A DNA stretch of 64,000 nucleotides from Rhizomicrobium sp. (GCA_037200045.1 JBBCHM010000001.1:1736001-1800000); one strand, 5' to 3'; shown: positions 9,094 through 19,888, counted from the stretch's first letter. Numbers and translations: made by a program. The notes: generated by a model not told the origin, from the letters alone.

Positions 9094-9329
9094 GGGGCCC
9101 TTTTTCGCGAAGACTTTCTGTCCGGCGATGCGGGTCCGATCTTGCCGACAAGGTTTTAAGTGGCGGTAAACTTAACAAAGCGAATCAAGGGGATGATCCC
9201 CTGCCACGAACGGTTTCTTAAGCCCGGATGAGTCGGAAGTGAGCCGGCATTAATCAATGCAACAAGATGTTAACCAGTTAAGGATAGGGTTCCTTAAGCG
9301 ACGACCTGCCTGAAGAGGGGTTTATCGAT
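9094..9329. promoter_or_regulatory. Shared ctrA/fliI control region with TTAA cluster and GANTC sites
   Basis: In a GC-rich background this gap holds at least seven TTAA motifs (9156, 9172, 9218, 9250, 9270, 9278, 9294). One pair, TTAA-N7-TAAAC at 9156-9171, is one mismatch from the CtrA box TTAA-N7-TTAAC. Two GANTC sites (GAATC 9182-9186, GAGTC 9230-9234) match the CcrM methylation target, which in Caulobacter tunes ctrA P1. Autoregulation of ctrA and control of fliI-fliJ are inferred by analogy; start sites are unknown. Confidence 0.6.
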
Positions 9330-10028
9330 ATGCGTGTTCTCCTGATTGAAGACGACAGCGCCATGGCGCGCAGCATCGAACTGATGCTGCGCAGCGAGGG
9401 CCTCAACGTCTACACGACGGATCTGGGCGAAGAGGGCATCGATCTCGGCAAGCTCTACGACTACGACATCATCGTGCTCGACCTGCAGCTGCCCGACATG
9501 AGCGGCTTCGAAGTCCTGAAGGCCCTGCGCGTCGCCAAGGTGCAGACGCCGGTCCTCATCCTCTCCGGCAACGCGATCGTCGAGGCCAAGGTCAAGGCGC
9601 TCGGCTTCGGTGCCGACGACTATATGACCAAGCCGTTCCACAAGGACGAGCTGGTCGCCCGCATCCAGGCGGTGGTCCGCCGCTCCAAGGGCCATTCGCA
9701 GTCGGTCATCACGACCGGCAAGCTGATCGTCAATCTCGACGCCAAGACGGTGGAAGTCGACGGCCAGCGCGTGCACCTGACGGGCAAGGAATACCAGATG
9801 CTCGAGCTGCTCTCGCTGCGCAAGGGAACGACGCTGACCAAGGAGATGTTCCTGAACCATCTCTATGGCGGCATGGACGAGCCGGAGCTCAAGATCATCG
9901 ACGTGTTCATCTGCAAGCTGCGCAAGAAGCTGGCGGCGGCGACCAACGGCGACAACTACATCGAGACGGTGTGGGGCCGCGGCTATGTCCTGCGCGACCC
10001 GAGCGGCGAAGAGATCGTCGCGGCGTAA
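9330..10028 (+). CDS. ctrA: Cell-cycle response regulator CtrA
   Basis: 232-residue OmpR-type response regulator that controls cell-cycle and flagellar genes in alphaproteobacteria. The receiver domain has the acidic pocket (EDD, residues 7-9), phospho-acceptor Asp51 in [11 protein letters not shown] and the conserved Lys in TKPF. The winged-helix domain carries the CtrA recognition sequence [20 protein letters not shown]. The protein ends in Val-Ala-Ala; a C-terminal Ala-Ala is the ClpXP degradation signal in Caulobacter CtrA. A GAGGGG ribosome-binding site lies about 10 bases upstream of ATG 9330. A terminator follows. Confidence 0.98.
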   Translation: MRVLLIEDDSAMARSIELMLRSEGLNVYTTDLGEEGIDLGKLYDYDIIVLDLQLPDMSGFEVLKALRVAKVQTPVLILSGNAIVEAKVKALGFGADDYMTKPFHKDELVARIQAVVRRSKGHSQSVITTGKLIVNLDAKTVEVDGQRVHLTGKEYQMLELLSLRKGTTLTKEMFLNHLYGGMDEPELKIIDVFICKLRKKLAAATNGDNYIETVWGRGYVLRDPSGEEIVAA

Positions 10029-10052
10029 CGATTACCCCGAACAGCGGGCACG

Positions 10053-10084
10053 AAAAGGGCGCCGGAAACGGCGCCCCTTTTTTG
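10053..10084 (+). terminator. Rho-independent terminator after ctrA (probably bidirectional)
   Basis: Stem GGGCGCCG-gaaa-CGGCGCCC flanked by AAAA on the left and a run of seven T on the right. It lies 25 bases after the ctrA stop. Because the left flank is A-rich, the same hairpin can also end transcription of the leftward gene that stops at 10111. Confidence 0.9.
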
Positions 10085-10110
10085 TTTCGGCCAGGGCCGG
10101 AAAGTCCGCG

Positions 10111-10752
10111 CTACGCGATGTGCAGCCAATGCGCCGCGGCGACACCCAGGCCGAAGGAACCGCCGACCAGGGCGCCCAGCAGCGCCCAGTCTTCCATCGT
10201 GAAATCCGATATCTTCAGGAACGCGAAGCCCTCCAGGGCCGCGCGCCGCTTTTTGCCGCGCGTCGCCACGCGTTCCCTGATCCAGGCCTGGATCGAGCCG
10301 ACCACGTCGGGATGCCGGAGACTTTCGCTCGTGAAGTCGATCTTCTGCACGTACCAGTCGGTCTTGCTTTCGATCAGGCCCTCTTCCTTCAAGCCTTTCT
10401 GGGCGATGATGTAGATCGGCAATCCCAGGCTATACGCTATGGCGGATTCGATGTGGTTCCACGCGGTGGTGTAGATCTCGCCGGACAGGCGGGTTTCGTT
10501 GGCGCCGCCCCGCCGCTCCACGCCCGCCTGAACATATTTCCGCTCATAGGCCACGATCATCACGCCGTCGCAACCGCGCATCACCTCCGCGATCTTTCCG
10601 ATGGGGCTGCCGGTCGGATATTCGTTCTTGCCGATGATGCGCGGATCGCATTGGCATTGGCTGCGAAGGAAATCCTCGAGCGTATCGCGAAATTTTGCAT
10701 AGGTTTCGGTATAGGGCGTTCCCATGCTGACGAAAATGCGCGGCGTGTGCAT
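10111..10752 (-). CDS. TIR-like/nucleotide-processing fold protein with C-terminal membrane helix
   Basis: 213 residues, no firmly recognised family. The N-terminus RIFVSMGTPYTE looks like the first strand and loop of a TIR or nucleoside-deoxyribosyltransferase-like Rossmann fold. CDGVMIVAYERKY fits a central strand, and NHIESAIAYSLGLPIYII carries a Glu in the helix that supplies the catalytic Glu in such folds. A basic linker (TRGKKRR) and one hydrophobic helix near residues 189-206 close the protein, predicting a membrane-tethered cytoplasmic domain. GGGAG precedes ATG 10752. It stands alone between terminators and the paraoxonase-like gene. Fold assignment is an inference. Confidence 0.6.
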   Translation of the reverse strand: MHTPRIFVSMGTPYTETYAKFRDTLEDFLRSQCQCDPRIIGKNEYPTGSPIGKIAEVMRGCDGVMIVAYERKYVQAGVERRGGANETRLSGEIYTTAWNHIESAIAYSLGLPIYIIAQKGLKEEGLIESKTDWYVQKIDFTSESLRHPDVVGSIQAWIRERVATRGKKRRAALEGFAFLKISDFTMEDWALLGALVGGSFGLGVAAAHWLHIA

Positions 10753-10860
10753 GACGTCTCCCGGCCACCTCTCCGTCAGATTACCAGTTTATGGAGCCAC
10801 TTTGCAGATCAAAGGCGGCGTCGAGCGGCCGATGGGATGACCGACGCCCGCGCGCGTTCG

Positions 10861-11925
10861 CTATAGCCGGCAGTCCAAAAGGTGGCCGTCCAGGGGCGAG
10901 CCGATCAGCATCCGGTCGCCGCTCACCGCGGCGACGCTGGCGCCGCCGATCTGTTTGCCGAGATCGGTGTAGACCGCCCGAGCCGATTGCGGGATGCCGT
11001 TCGCCAGCGTCACCCTGAAGATCTCCGACGGCGCTGGCCTCGACGGATCGTCGCGGAACGCGGCCATTGCCAGGCCCTTGGGATGGCTTCCGACCCACAG
11101 CGTTCCCTTCGCGTCGAAGCGCAGATTGTCGACGCCGGAGGGGATGTCGAGCGTGCCGGCCTGGTCGAGCGAACCCGACACCGGCTGGCGCGTGAACGCA
11201 TCGAGCCGGCGGGCATTGGTTTCGGTCGCGTAGAGGAAATGGCCGTCCGGCGACAGCGCCAGGCCGCTCGGATAGGCCAGATGCTGCGCCACGACGCGGA
11301 ACACCATGCCGTCGAAATAGAGAATATCGGCGCGCGGCAGCACGAGAAGGTCTTCCAGCGCGCGGCCGAACGCGGTCGCGCTGCCGTGGTCGTTGGCGAT
11401 GTAGAAATGATCGCGGTCGACCGCCGCGATGGCGTTGGGGCTCGACAGTTCGCGGCTTTCGATGTCGCCGATTTCGCTCAGCTTGACGGGGCCGGACGCC
11501 GGGACTTCGAAGACCTCGACGCTGCTCGTGCCGTCCTTGTGATGGTCGATGGCCAGCAGTGCAAGGCCGCCCGCGTCGCGCACCAGACTGATGCCATGGG
11601 GATGGAAATCCGCCGGCGCGCCGGCGAGCTTCGTCGGATGGGCGGGGCCGTCGAGCGGCAGGACGTAGATCCCGTCGCGCGGCGAAGGCGTGCCGCGCGC
11701 CAAAGCGCGGCGGTCGGTCGCGGAAATAAATGCAAGGCGAGATTGCGCGTCGATCGCGATGTCTTCCGTGCCCGCGATGCCGCCTATCGCGGCGCACTGC
11801 CCCGCGAAGCCCGGCGTCACATCGGTGAACACGCCATAGGCGTTGAGCGTGCGCACGACGAAGCCGATGGCGACCGCGGCCAGGACGGCCGCGGCGGTGA
11901 GCGCGGCGCGGACGTAAGGGCGCAT
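10861..11925 (-). CDS. Paraoxonase/arylesterase-like six-bladed propeller protein
   Basis: 354 residues with an N-terminal hydrophobic anchor or uncleaved signal (about residues 7-25). The body follows the serum paraoxonase pattern: TEDIAID, FHPHGISL, SPNAIAAVDRDHFYIANDHG and PSGLALSPDGHFLYATE place Asn, Asp, His and Glu residues as in the calcium-binding propeller centre. Members hydrolyse lactones and esters. It begins 2 bases after the stop of the ABC exporter gene, so the two are probably one transcript. The true substrate is unknown. Confidence 0.82.
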   Translation of the reverse strand: MRPYVRAALTAAAVLAAVAIGFVVRTLNAYGVFTDVTPGFAGQCAAIGGIAGTEDIAIDAQSRLAFISATDRRALARGTPSPRDGIYVLPLDGPAHPTKLAGAPADFHPHGISLVRDAGGLALLAIDHHKDGTSSVEVFEVPASGPVKLSEIGDIESRELSSPNAIAAVDRDHFYIANDHGSATAFGRALEDLLVLPRADILYFDGMVFRVVAQHLAYPSGLALSPDGHFLYATETNARRLDAFTRQPVSGSLDQAGTLDIPSGVDNLRFDAKGTLWVGSHPKGLAMAAFRDDPSRPAPSEIFRVTLANGIPQSARAVYTDLGKQIGGASVAAVSGDRMLIGSPLDGHLLDCRL

Positions 11926-11927
11926 CG

Positions 11928-13748
<1,821 letters not shown>

Positions 13749-13858
13749 GGTTCCTGCCAATCCTGGTCTGTCGGACTGATATATAGGAGCGCGTGGGAGC
13801 GGCATAAGGGGCCCATCGCCGCGCGCCCTTTTGCTGGACATGCGTCGGGGAGACCGGC

Positions 13859-14893
13859 ATGACGAAACCGCTGGACGGACAGGTGGCGCTGGTGGCGGGC
13901 GCGACGCGGGGCGCGGGCCGCGGCATCGCCCGCGAATTGGCGGCGGCCGGCGCCAAGGTCTACTGCACCGGGCGCAGCACGCGCGGCCATGCCGCGACGC
14001 CGGGCCGGCCAGAGACCATCGAGGAGACCGCCGAGATCATCGCCGGCGAAGGCGGCCGCGCCGTCGCCGTCCGGGTCGATCACACCGTGGAGGCCGAGGT
14101 CGCCGCACTCGCCGAGCGCCTGCGCGCCGACGAGGGCCGGCTGGACGTGCTGGTCAACGACATCTGGGGCGGCGACGCGGCGATCGACTGGGATGCGAAG
14201 TTCTGGGCCCTCGACATCGCGAAGGCGCGAGCGCTGGCGGACCAGACGGTGTTCAGCCATCTGATCACCGCGCGCCATCTGGCGCCGCTGATGGTCGAGG
14301 CGAAGCGCGGCCTGATCGTGGAGGTCACCGACGGCGAACACGCCGGCTATCGCGGCCAGTTGCTCTACGATTTCATCAAGGCTTCGGTGATCCGGCTGGC
14401 CTATGGCTTTGCCTGGGATCTCGTGGGCACGGGCGTCACCGCGCTGGCGATCTCGCCCGGCTTCCTGCGGTCCGAGGCGATGCTCGACCATTTCGGCGTG
14501 ACCGAGGCCAATTGGCGCGAGGCGGCCAAGACCGAACCCGATTTCGCCTTCTCCGAAACGCCGCGCTATGTCGGGCGCGCCGTCGCGGCGCTCGCCGCCG
14601 ATCCTGCGGTCGGCCGCCGGTCGGGGCTGGCCCTGTGGGGCGCCGACGTCGCGGAGGACTATGGCCTCACCGATGTCGACGGCAGCCGCCCCCATTTCTG
14701 GCGGGCCATGGAGGCCTGGCTCGCGCGCGAGATCGCCGCGCCGGGCGAACTACCGCCCAGGACCCGCTGGGTCCTGGCGGCGCGCTACGCCCAGATCCAC
14801 ACCACGCCGGCCAAAGCGGCGCTGGCCCGGCTCTATGCGGAAAAACTGGGTTTTCAGGGACTCGGCGCCGGGCTGGCGCCGTTCGGGTCCTGA
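13859..14893 (+). CDS. SDR family oxidoreductase with C-terminal extension
   Basis: 344 residues. The Rossmann NAD(P)-binding motif VAGATRGAGRGIA is at residues 12-24 and the catalytic Tyr-x-x-x-Lys appears as YDFIK. The usual NNAG is altered to NDIWGG. After the SDR core (about 250 residues) an extra 80 residues follow. GGGGAG sits 6-10 bases before ATG 13859. The gene diverges from the ABC exporter. It belongs to a bacterial group of long SDRs whose substrates are not established. Confidence 0.85.
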   Translation: MTKPLDGQVALVAGATRGAGRGIARELAAAGAKVYCTGRSTRGHAATPGRPETIEETAEIIAGEGGRAVAVRVDHTVEAEVAALAERLRADEGRLDVLVNDIWGGDAAIDWDAKFWALDIAKARALADQTVFSHLITARHLAPLMVEAKRGLIVEVTDGEHAGYRGQLLYDFIKASVIRLAYGFAWDLVGTGVTALAISPGFLRSEAMLDHFGVTEANWREAAKTEPDFAFSETPRYVGRAVAALAADPAVGRRSGLALWGADVAEDYGLTDVDGSRPHFWRAMEAWLAREIAAPGELPPRTRWVLAARYAQIHTTPAKAALARLYAEKLGFQGLGAGLAPFGS

Positions 14894-14968
14894 GCCGGGC
14901 GCGCTTGCTTTGGGCCGGTCCTGCCCCTATAAGGCGCGGCTTCGCAGCGCGTCAGAGAGCCATAGGCC

Positions 14969-15193
14969 ATGAAAAAGGGCATCCACCCCAATTATCACTT
15001 CGTCGAGGTCCGGCTGAACGACGGCTCGACCTACAAGACGCGCACGACCTGGGGCGAGGCCGGCCAGCAGCTCACGCTCGACATCGATCCGACGACGCAC
15101 CCGGCCTGGACCGGCGGCCAGCAGCAGCTGATGGACCGCGGCGGCCGCCTGACGCGCTTCAACAAGAAGTTCGCGGGTTTCGTGAAGCCGTAA
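14969..15193 (+). CDS. rpmE: 50S ribosomal protein L31
   Basis: 74 residues with the L31 signature [14 protein letters not shown] and the C-terminal [11 protein letters not shown] block. The Cys pairs of the zinc-binding form are absent, as usual in alphaproteobacterial L31, which shows the GDTMNLDID-like region as [19 protein letters not shown]. It lies 75 bases after the SDR gene and is followed by a palindromic repeat pair. Confidence 0.96.
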   Translation: MKKGIHPNYHFVEVRLNDGSTYKTRTTWGEAGQQLTLDIDPTTHPAWTGGQQQLMDRGGRLTRFNKKFAGFVKP

Positions 15194-15202
15194 AAATCTG
15201 GA

Positions 15203-15315
15203 CGTCACGGCCCGCGACTGCGGGCCGCCCAGGTGACGCTTGCACCAAACTTCTTTTATTTTTCTGAAAAACGGAAGCGAACTCAACTGGGTGGCCCGCG
15301 ATCGCGGGCCATGAC
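15203..15315. repeat. Paired palindromic repeat (CCCAGGTGAC family), copy 1
   Basis: Arm 1 at 15203-15238 has the form GTCAC-GGCCCGCgactGCGGGCC-GCCCAGGTGAC. Arm 2 at 15286-15315 is the inverted form CTGGGTGGCCCGCgatcGCGGGCC-ATGACA. A 47-base AT-richer spacer with ATTTTTC separates them. Four further loci of the same family occur in this window (29882, 41431, 57819, 62595). Confidence 0.8.
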
Positions 15316-15324
15316 AGCGCGATT

Positions 15325-15837
15325 CTATTCTTCCGCGCCGAACGCCTGCTCCAGACGGTTCATCTGCGCCTGGATGCCGGACTGCGCCTTCAAACCGCCC
15401 TCGAACAGCACATCGTCGAGCCGCGCGATGCGGCGATAGAGATTGTCGCTGCGCGCCAGCAGATCCTGCAGCGTCGCGGGAAGCAGGTCGATCCCGGCCG
15501 CGCCGCCGAGGCAGATATCCTTCGAGCCGAGACGATAGCGCTCGTCATGCGCGTCTTCCGGCGCCATGTCGCCTTCGTGCACCGCGCGCTGCACCAAAAG
15601 CCAGCTCGCCGCCTGCATCAGCCGCGTGGTCACGCGCATGCTTTCGCCGGCATAGAGCAGCGCGGTCTTGCGCGGCAGGTCGCGCGCTTCCTGGCGGCCG
15701 CGGCCGTCGAGGTATTTCGCCGTCTCCTCGACCAGCGACATGCCTTCCTCGAAGGTACGATCGAACAACGCCGAACCGGTGAAGCTCTGGATGGAAACGT
15801 CACGCAGAAATTCGTCGTCGGCTATGCTGGTGCCCAT
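15325..15837 (-). CDS. rcdA: RcdA-like regulator of CtrA degradation (DUF1465)
   Basis: 170-residue helical protein of the DUF1465 family, whose Caulobacter member RcdA is a ClpXP adaptor that delivers CtrA for destruction at the pole. Typical features are the start region DDEFLRDVSIQSFTGSALF, the helix EEGMSLVEETAKYL, and RLTTRLMQ-like VTTRLMQAASWLLVQ. Its presence in the same window as a CtrA ending in Ala-Ala supports a conserved proteolytic circuit. The downstream end faces the rpmE repeat; DUF1192 lies upstream on the same strand. Confidence 0.88.
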   Translation of the reverse strand: MGTSIADDEFLRDVSIQSFTGSALFDRTFEEGMSLVEETAKYLDGRGRQEARDLPRKTALLYAGESMRVTTRLMQAASWLLVQRAVHEGDMAPEDAHDERYRLGSKDICLGGAAGIDLLPATLQDLLARSDNLYRRIARLDDVLFEGGLKAQSGIQAQMNRLEQAFGAEE

Positions 15838-15995
15838 ATCGATCTGTTGCCCGCTCGTGCGAGGTGCAAGCTATCAACTCGTGCGTGCCGCGCAATACGT
15901 ATTGCGCTGCGGCGTCCGCGTAAACCAAACGAATGGTTGCGCAGGAGCAACGAATAGCTGTGCGTATTAATCTTGATATGGAACCCCACCCGCGA

Positions 15996-16187
15996 TTAAC
16001 GCTTAAAGAACGCGTCCGCTGCGGATTTCGTGCGCGCGCGGTCGGATATCGCTTCGCGGCAGCGCGCGATCTCGGTTTCGAGCGCCGCGATGCGGCGTTC
16101 CAGTTCGTTCGCCGACATCGCCGAGATGTCCTCGCCGAGCACGATATCCGGCGCCTTCTTTCGCGGCTCCTCGGGATCGATCGCCAT
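15996..16187 (-). CDS. DUF1192 small protein
   Basis: 63 residues. ATG 16187 gives MAIDPEEPRKK, after which SAMSANELERRIAALETEIARC forms the coiled coil typical of DUF1192. The longer frame reaching 16271 runs into the divergent oxidoreductase gene and is unlikely. DUF1192 proteins are short alphaproteobacterial coiled-coil proteins of unknown role. The gene is followed after 158 bases by rcdA on the same strand. Confidence 0.85.
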   Translation of the reverse strand: MAIDPEEPRKKAPDIVLGEDISAMSANELERRIAALETEIARCREAISDRARTKSAADAFFKR

Positions 16188-16249
16188 TTCCGCCTCCGCC
16201 GGTTCGCCTGCTATCTTCGCCCGCGATATTGCCAAGCGAAAGAGACGCC

Positions 16250-17224
16250 ATGAAGGCCATCGAAGTTGCAAATCCGGGACAGGATTACGGGCTCGCGGTT
16301 GCGGACATCGCCAAGCCCGCGCCGGGCGCCGGCGAGGTTCTGATCAAGGTCGCCGCCGCCGGCCTCAATCGTGCCGATCTGGCGCAGGCGATGGGCGCCT
16401 ATCCGCCGCCGCCGGGCGCCTCGACCACGCTCGGCATGGAAGTCTCCGGCACGGTCGAGAGCGTCGGCGCCGGTGTGACGCACTGCAAGGCGGGCGACGC
16501 GGTGTGCGCGCTGATACCCGGCGGCGGCTATGCCGAATACGCGGTCGCGTCGGAGAAATCCGTGCTGCCGGTGCCGAGGGGCGTGAGCCTCATCGATGCG
16601 GCGGCGCTGCCCGAAGTGCATTTCACGGTGTGGACCAACCTCATGGACTCGGCGCGGCTGAAGCCGGGCGAGAGCGTCCTGATCCATGGCGGATCGAGCG
16701 GCATCGGCACGGCGGCGATCCAGCTTTGCGCCGCGCGCGGGCACAAGGTGTTCTCGACCGCGGCGAGCGCGACGAAATGCGCGGCGATCGCGGCGCTGGG
16801 CGCGCGGGCGATCAACTACAAGGAACAGGATTTCGTCGCGACGGTGAAGGACGCGACCGGCGGGCGCGGCGTCGACGTGATCCTCGACATGGTCGGCGGC
16901 GAATACATCCAGCGCAACATGAGCGCGGCGGCGATCTGGGGCCGGATCGTCAACATCGCCTATCAGAGCGGCATGAGCGCCACCGTGAACTTCGCGCCGA
17001 TGCTGATGAAGCGGCTGAGCCTCCTGGCGACGACGTTGCGCGCGCGGTCGAACGACGAAAAAGGCGCGATCCGCGACGCGGTGCTGCGCGAGGTGTGGCC
17101 GCTGATCGAAGCGGGCAGGATCAAGCCGGTGGTGGACCGGACCTATCCGCTGGCCGAAGCCGCCGCCGCGCATAAGCGGATGGCGGGCAGCGAGCATATC
17201 GGGAAGATCTTGCTGACGCTGTGA
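16250..17224 (+). CDS. NAD(P)H-quinone oxidoreductase, zinc-free MDR (PIG3-like)
   Basis: 324 residues of the medium-chain dehydrogenase/reductase superfamily without zinc-ligand cysteines. The N-terminal GroES-like domain includes AGLNRADLAQAMGAYPPPPG, characteristic of PIG3/TP53I3-type quinone reductases; the cofactor domain has HGGSSGIGTAAIQL. It should reduce quinones with NADPH. ATG 16250 was selected because the family N-terminus MKAIEV begins there. It diverges from DUF1192. Confidence 0.93.
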   Translation: MKAIEVANPGQDYGLAVADIAKPAPGAGEVLIKVAAAGLNRADLAQAMGAYPPPPGASTTLGMEVSGTVESVGAGVTHCKAGDAVCALIPGGGYAEYAVASEKSVLPVPRGVSLIDAAALPEVHFTVWTNLMDSARLKPGESVLIHGGSSGIGTAAIQLCAARGHKVFSTAASATKCAAIAALGARAINYKEQDFVATVKDATGGRGVDVILDMVGGEYIQRNMSAAAIWGRIVNIAYQSGMSATVNFAPMLMKRLSLLATTLRARSNDEKGAIRDAVLREVWPLIEAGRIKPVVDRTYPLAEAAAAHKRMAGSEHIGKILLTL

Positions 17225-17245
17225 GCAATATCCAGGTACGAACCA

Positions 17246-18193
17246 ATGCACAGTTGCTATTGTTGGCTGCGCTCTTGGGACACGACCGTGGTGGAGAACA
17301 ACCGACAAAGAAGCAGCGATCTCGGCATTATCGGCAATTTGATTGCTACTTTACTTGTCAGCGGCGGATCAAGTGCCGGCATAAAGTATTTAGGACGCTT
17401 CACAGGACTAAACTTTGCAAGCGATCTCTGGAACGCACTTTCTGCGCTCGTGTTCCTTGTCTTATTTGTTGCTTTAACACTGATACAAAGAGGGACGCGG
17501 GTTTTAATCCTAACCGCCGTCCGAAGACTCCGATATCCGCGCGCGCAGGGAGACAGATTGGCGATTGCGATAGCTACCCTCTCCAACGACGTTGAAAGGC
17601 ACATCGCCCATCACATCGAGTTATCACTCGCCGAAGTGTTCGGCGGACGAGTGGAAATTGTCCCATGCGAAGAGACTATTGTATTGGGAAAACGCGGCAA
17701 CCTCGAAGACAGACAAATGGCGGGAGCACTGTCGGCGCAGGAAATTGCTGCGAAAGCAAACGCGCATCTGGTTATATGGGGGCAAGCACTTAGGCAAGAA
17801 AAGATCGTCGATCTATACTTCACGGCGCGCGGACACAACGACGGAAGTGTTCATTCCTATCTATTGACGCCCACTCTTCGGCTCCCAGAAAATTTCGGCA
17901 CTGAACTTGGCACTGCGATTGCAGCGATCGCAGCCTCGTCAGCTGCGCCAGCTTACGACGGCGGCAAATACGCCGTCGACCTACTTCGGCCCGTGATATC
18001 GCAACTTCAACGCCTTGCCGGATCGCCGCCAGCCTCCCTGGACGGCGACACAAGGGCACAATTGTATTTGTCCTATGCAAGTTCATTGACGCTGCTTGGC
18101 GAGCAGGATCGCGACGAAGTTTCTCTTGAAAAGGCCGTCTATTATTATAGGCAAGCACTAAGAGCCGATCCACGAAGTTTGGATTCATGTTGA
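17246..18193 (+). pseudogene. 5' part of membrane/TPR gene split by an IS element
   Basis: 315 codons survive. Two membrane stretches are predicted (about residues 28-48 and 63-85), followed by an alpha/beta domain with HHIELSLAEVFGGRVEIVP and AHLVIWGQAL, and then the first tetratricopeptide-like repeat (LYLSYASSLTLLGEQDRDE, YYYRQALRADP). The TGA at 18191-18193 spans the left IS end. Codon use and base composition are clearly less GC-rich than in neighbours, which suggests acquisition from elsewhere. The product is probably lost or reduced to a truncated membrane protein. The full-length function is unknown. Confidence 0.75.
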
Positions 18194-19032
18194 GGGATTT
18201 GGCTTTGTGAGGCGCCGGAGCATGATGCGGACCATGGCGAGACGGATGAAGGCCGCGACGGTGTTTGCATAGCGTTCGAAGTCGCGGCAAAGGCGTCGAT
18301 TGCGGCTGATCCAGGCGAAGGTTCTCTCGACCACCCATCGTTTGGGCAAGACAACGAAGCCCTTTGCGATGTCGGATCGTTTGACGATCTCGATCTTCCA
18401 CGTGCCGGTTCTTGCGGCAGCGGCGCGAACGCGTGGCCCCCGATAACCGCCATCGGCGTAGATGCGCTCGATGAAGGGAAACAGCGCCCGCGTCCGTTTG
18501 TCGAGCACCAGCGCCGCGCCGTCGCGGTCCTGGATGCCGGCGGAATGAACGGCAACGCTCAGCAACAGACCGAGCGTGTCGACAAGGATGTGGCGCTTGC
18601 GGTCCGTAACCTTCTTGCCCGCATCGAAGCCCTGCGGATCGAGGCTTTTGCCCCTTTTTGAGCCGCCTTGGCGCTCTGGCTGTCGATGATGGCCGCGGTC
18701 GGGCTGGCCTCGCGGCCTTCCTTCTCGCGCACCGCCACATAGAGCGCATGGTGGATGCGCTCCAGCGTGCCGTCCCAATCCCACAGCATGAAATAGAAAT
18801 GCGCCGTGCTCTTCGGCGGCAGGTCTTTGGGCAGCGCCTTCCACTGGCAACCGGTCGAGAGCACATAGAAGATCGCGTTCAGAACTTCACGAACATCGAT
18901 CTCGCGCCGACGGCCGCCGCGCTTGGCGGGCGGAATCAGCGGCGCGATCAACGCCCACTCCGCATCCGTCAAATCGTTGGGATACCGCAATCCAACCAGC
19001 GCCGCCGCCCGGCGATGCTCCGGCTTCCACAT
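18185..19032 (-). CDS. IS5-family DDE transposase, two frames (likely -1 frameshift)
   Basis: Frame 1 starts at ATG 19032 (MWKPEHRRAAALVGLRYPND) and contains the insertion-element domain with DLTDAEWALIAPLIPP and the first catalytic Asp in AIIDSQSAK. Frame 2 carries the second Asp (IYADGGYRG) and the Glu (WVVERTFAWISRNRRL). The frames join near 18640-18665, where the coding strand reads CAAAAAGGGG, a plausible slippery site for a -1 shift, as known for some IS5-family groups. The final TGA lies in the flanking host sequence at 18185-18187. All three catalytic residues are present, so it may be active if frameshifting works. Confidence 0.85.
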
Positions 19033-19085
19033 CTGGTGCCTCCTTCCGAATCAGGCACCGTCACAGAATCACAACCGATTCCCTC
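18192..19085. mobile_element. IS5-family insertion sequence (IS427-like, about 0.9 kb)
   Basis: Imperfect terminal inverted repeats start GAGGGATTTGG (18192) and end CCGATTCCCTC (19085). The element holds one leftward transposase in two overlapping frames. The hexamer GATTCA occurs directly right of the element (19086-19091) and 4 bases left of it (18182-18187), a possible target-site trace. Exact ends cannot be proven without an intact relative. Confidence 0.8.
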
Positions 19086-19095
19086 GATTCAATAA

Positions 19096-19782
19096 CTTCC
19101 TGGATTGGCTCTAAAGGAACGACGTCTTGAGCGAGTGCCCTTCCAATGGGCAGCAATTCAAAACAATTTGGGCAATGCACTTACAAGTCTAGGTGAGATC
19201 GAGAACGGAACGACTCGACTGACGGATGCTCTAGCCGCATATCGTGAGGCGTTAAGAGTACGCACGAGCGAAAGCGCGCCTCTTCAGTGGGCAATGACGC
19301 TGAACAATCTAGCGACAGCACTCACAAGCTTTGGAGAACGGTCGGAAGGCACTGCAATGCTTGAGGAGGCTGTTGACGCATGCCGCTGTGCATTGACGGT
19401 GTACACGCCTCAGCAAATGCCCCTCCAGTGGGCTGCCACTCAGAATAATTTGGGAACCGCGCTTTTGAGCTTAGGAGAACGGGTGGACGATCCTGAAATC
19501 CTGCTCGAAGCCGTCCAGGCCTTCCGCATGGCGCTGGGAAAGTATGCCCTCACGAATAACCCTCTTGACTGGGCGATGACCCAAAATAACCTGGGATTCG
19601 CCCTTCTGAGCCTTGGCGAACGCGAACCGGGAACGGCAAAATTAGACGCAGCGGCCAAGGCATTTTGCGAAGCACAATGGGTGTACGCTCACGAAAAAGC
19701 GGCCAGTCATTTGGAAATAGTTGCGGAAAACCTTGGACGAACAAAGGCTTTGATTGCCGCCCGACAAGCACAAAAACCCTAG
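19096..19782 (+). pseudogene. 3' part of TPR gene split by the IS element
   Basis: About 225 codons from TTG 19105, open upstream only to a TAA at 19093-19095. It contains four tetratricopeptide-like repeats of about 50 residues with the recurring element QWAxTxNNLGxALxSLGER (QNNLGNALTSLGE, LNNLATALTSFGE, QNNLGTALLSLGE, QNNLGFALLSLGE). These continue the repeat type begun at the end of the left fragment, so the two were one gene. The fragments differ in frame by one, so excision at the apparent ends would not restore the gene exactly; some sequence was probably lost. Composition is less GC-rich than the surroundings. Confidence 0.75.
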
Positions 19783-19888
19783 CCAAACCGTCCCTTCCCC
19801 GCTAAAACCCCTGCCATTCCTCGAAAAGCTTGGCGCTTTAAGAGGTCGGTGGGTGCGGTGAACGCTCCCCCGGCAAGGGAGAAGATTT

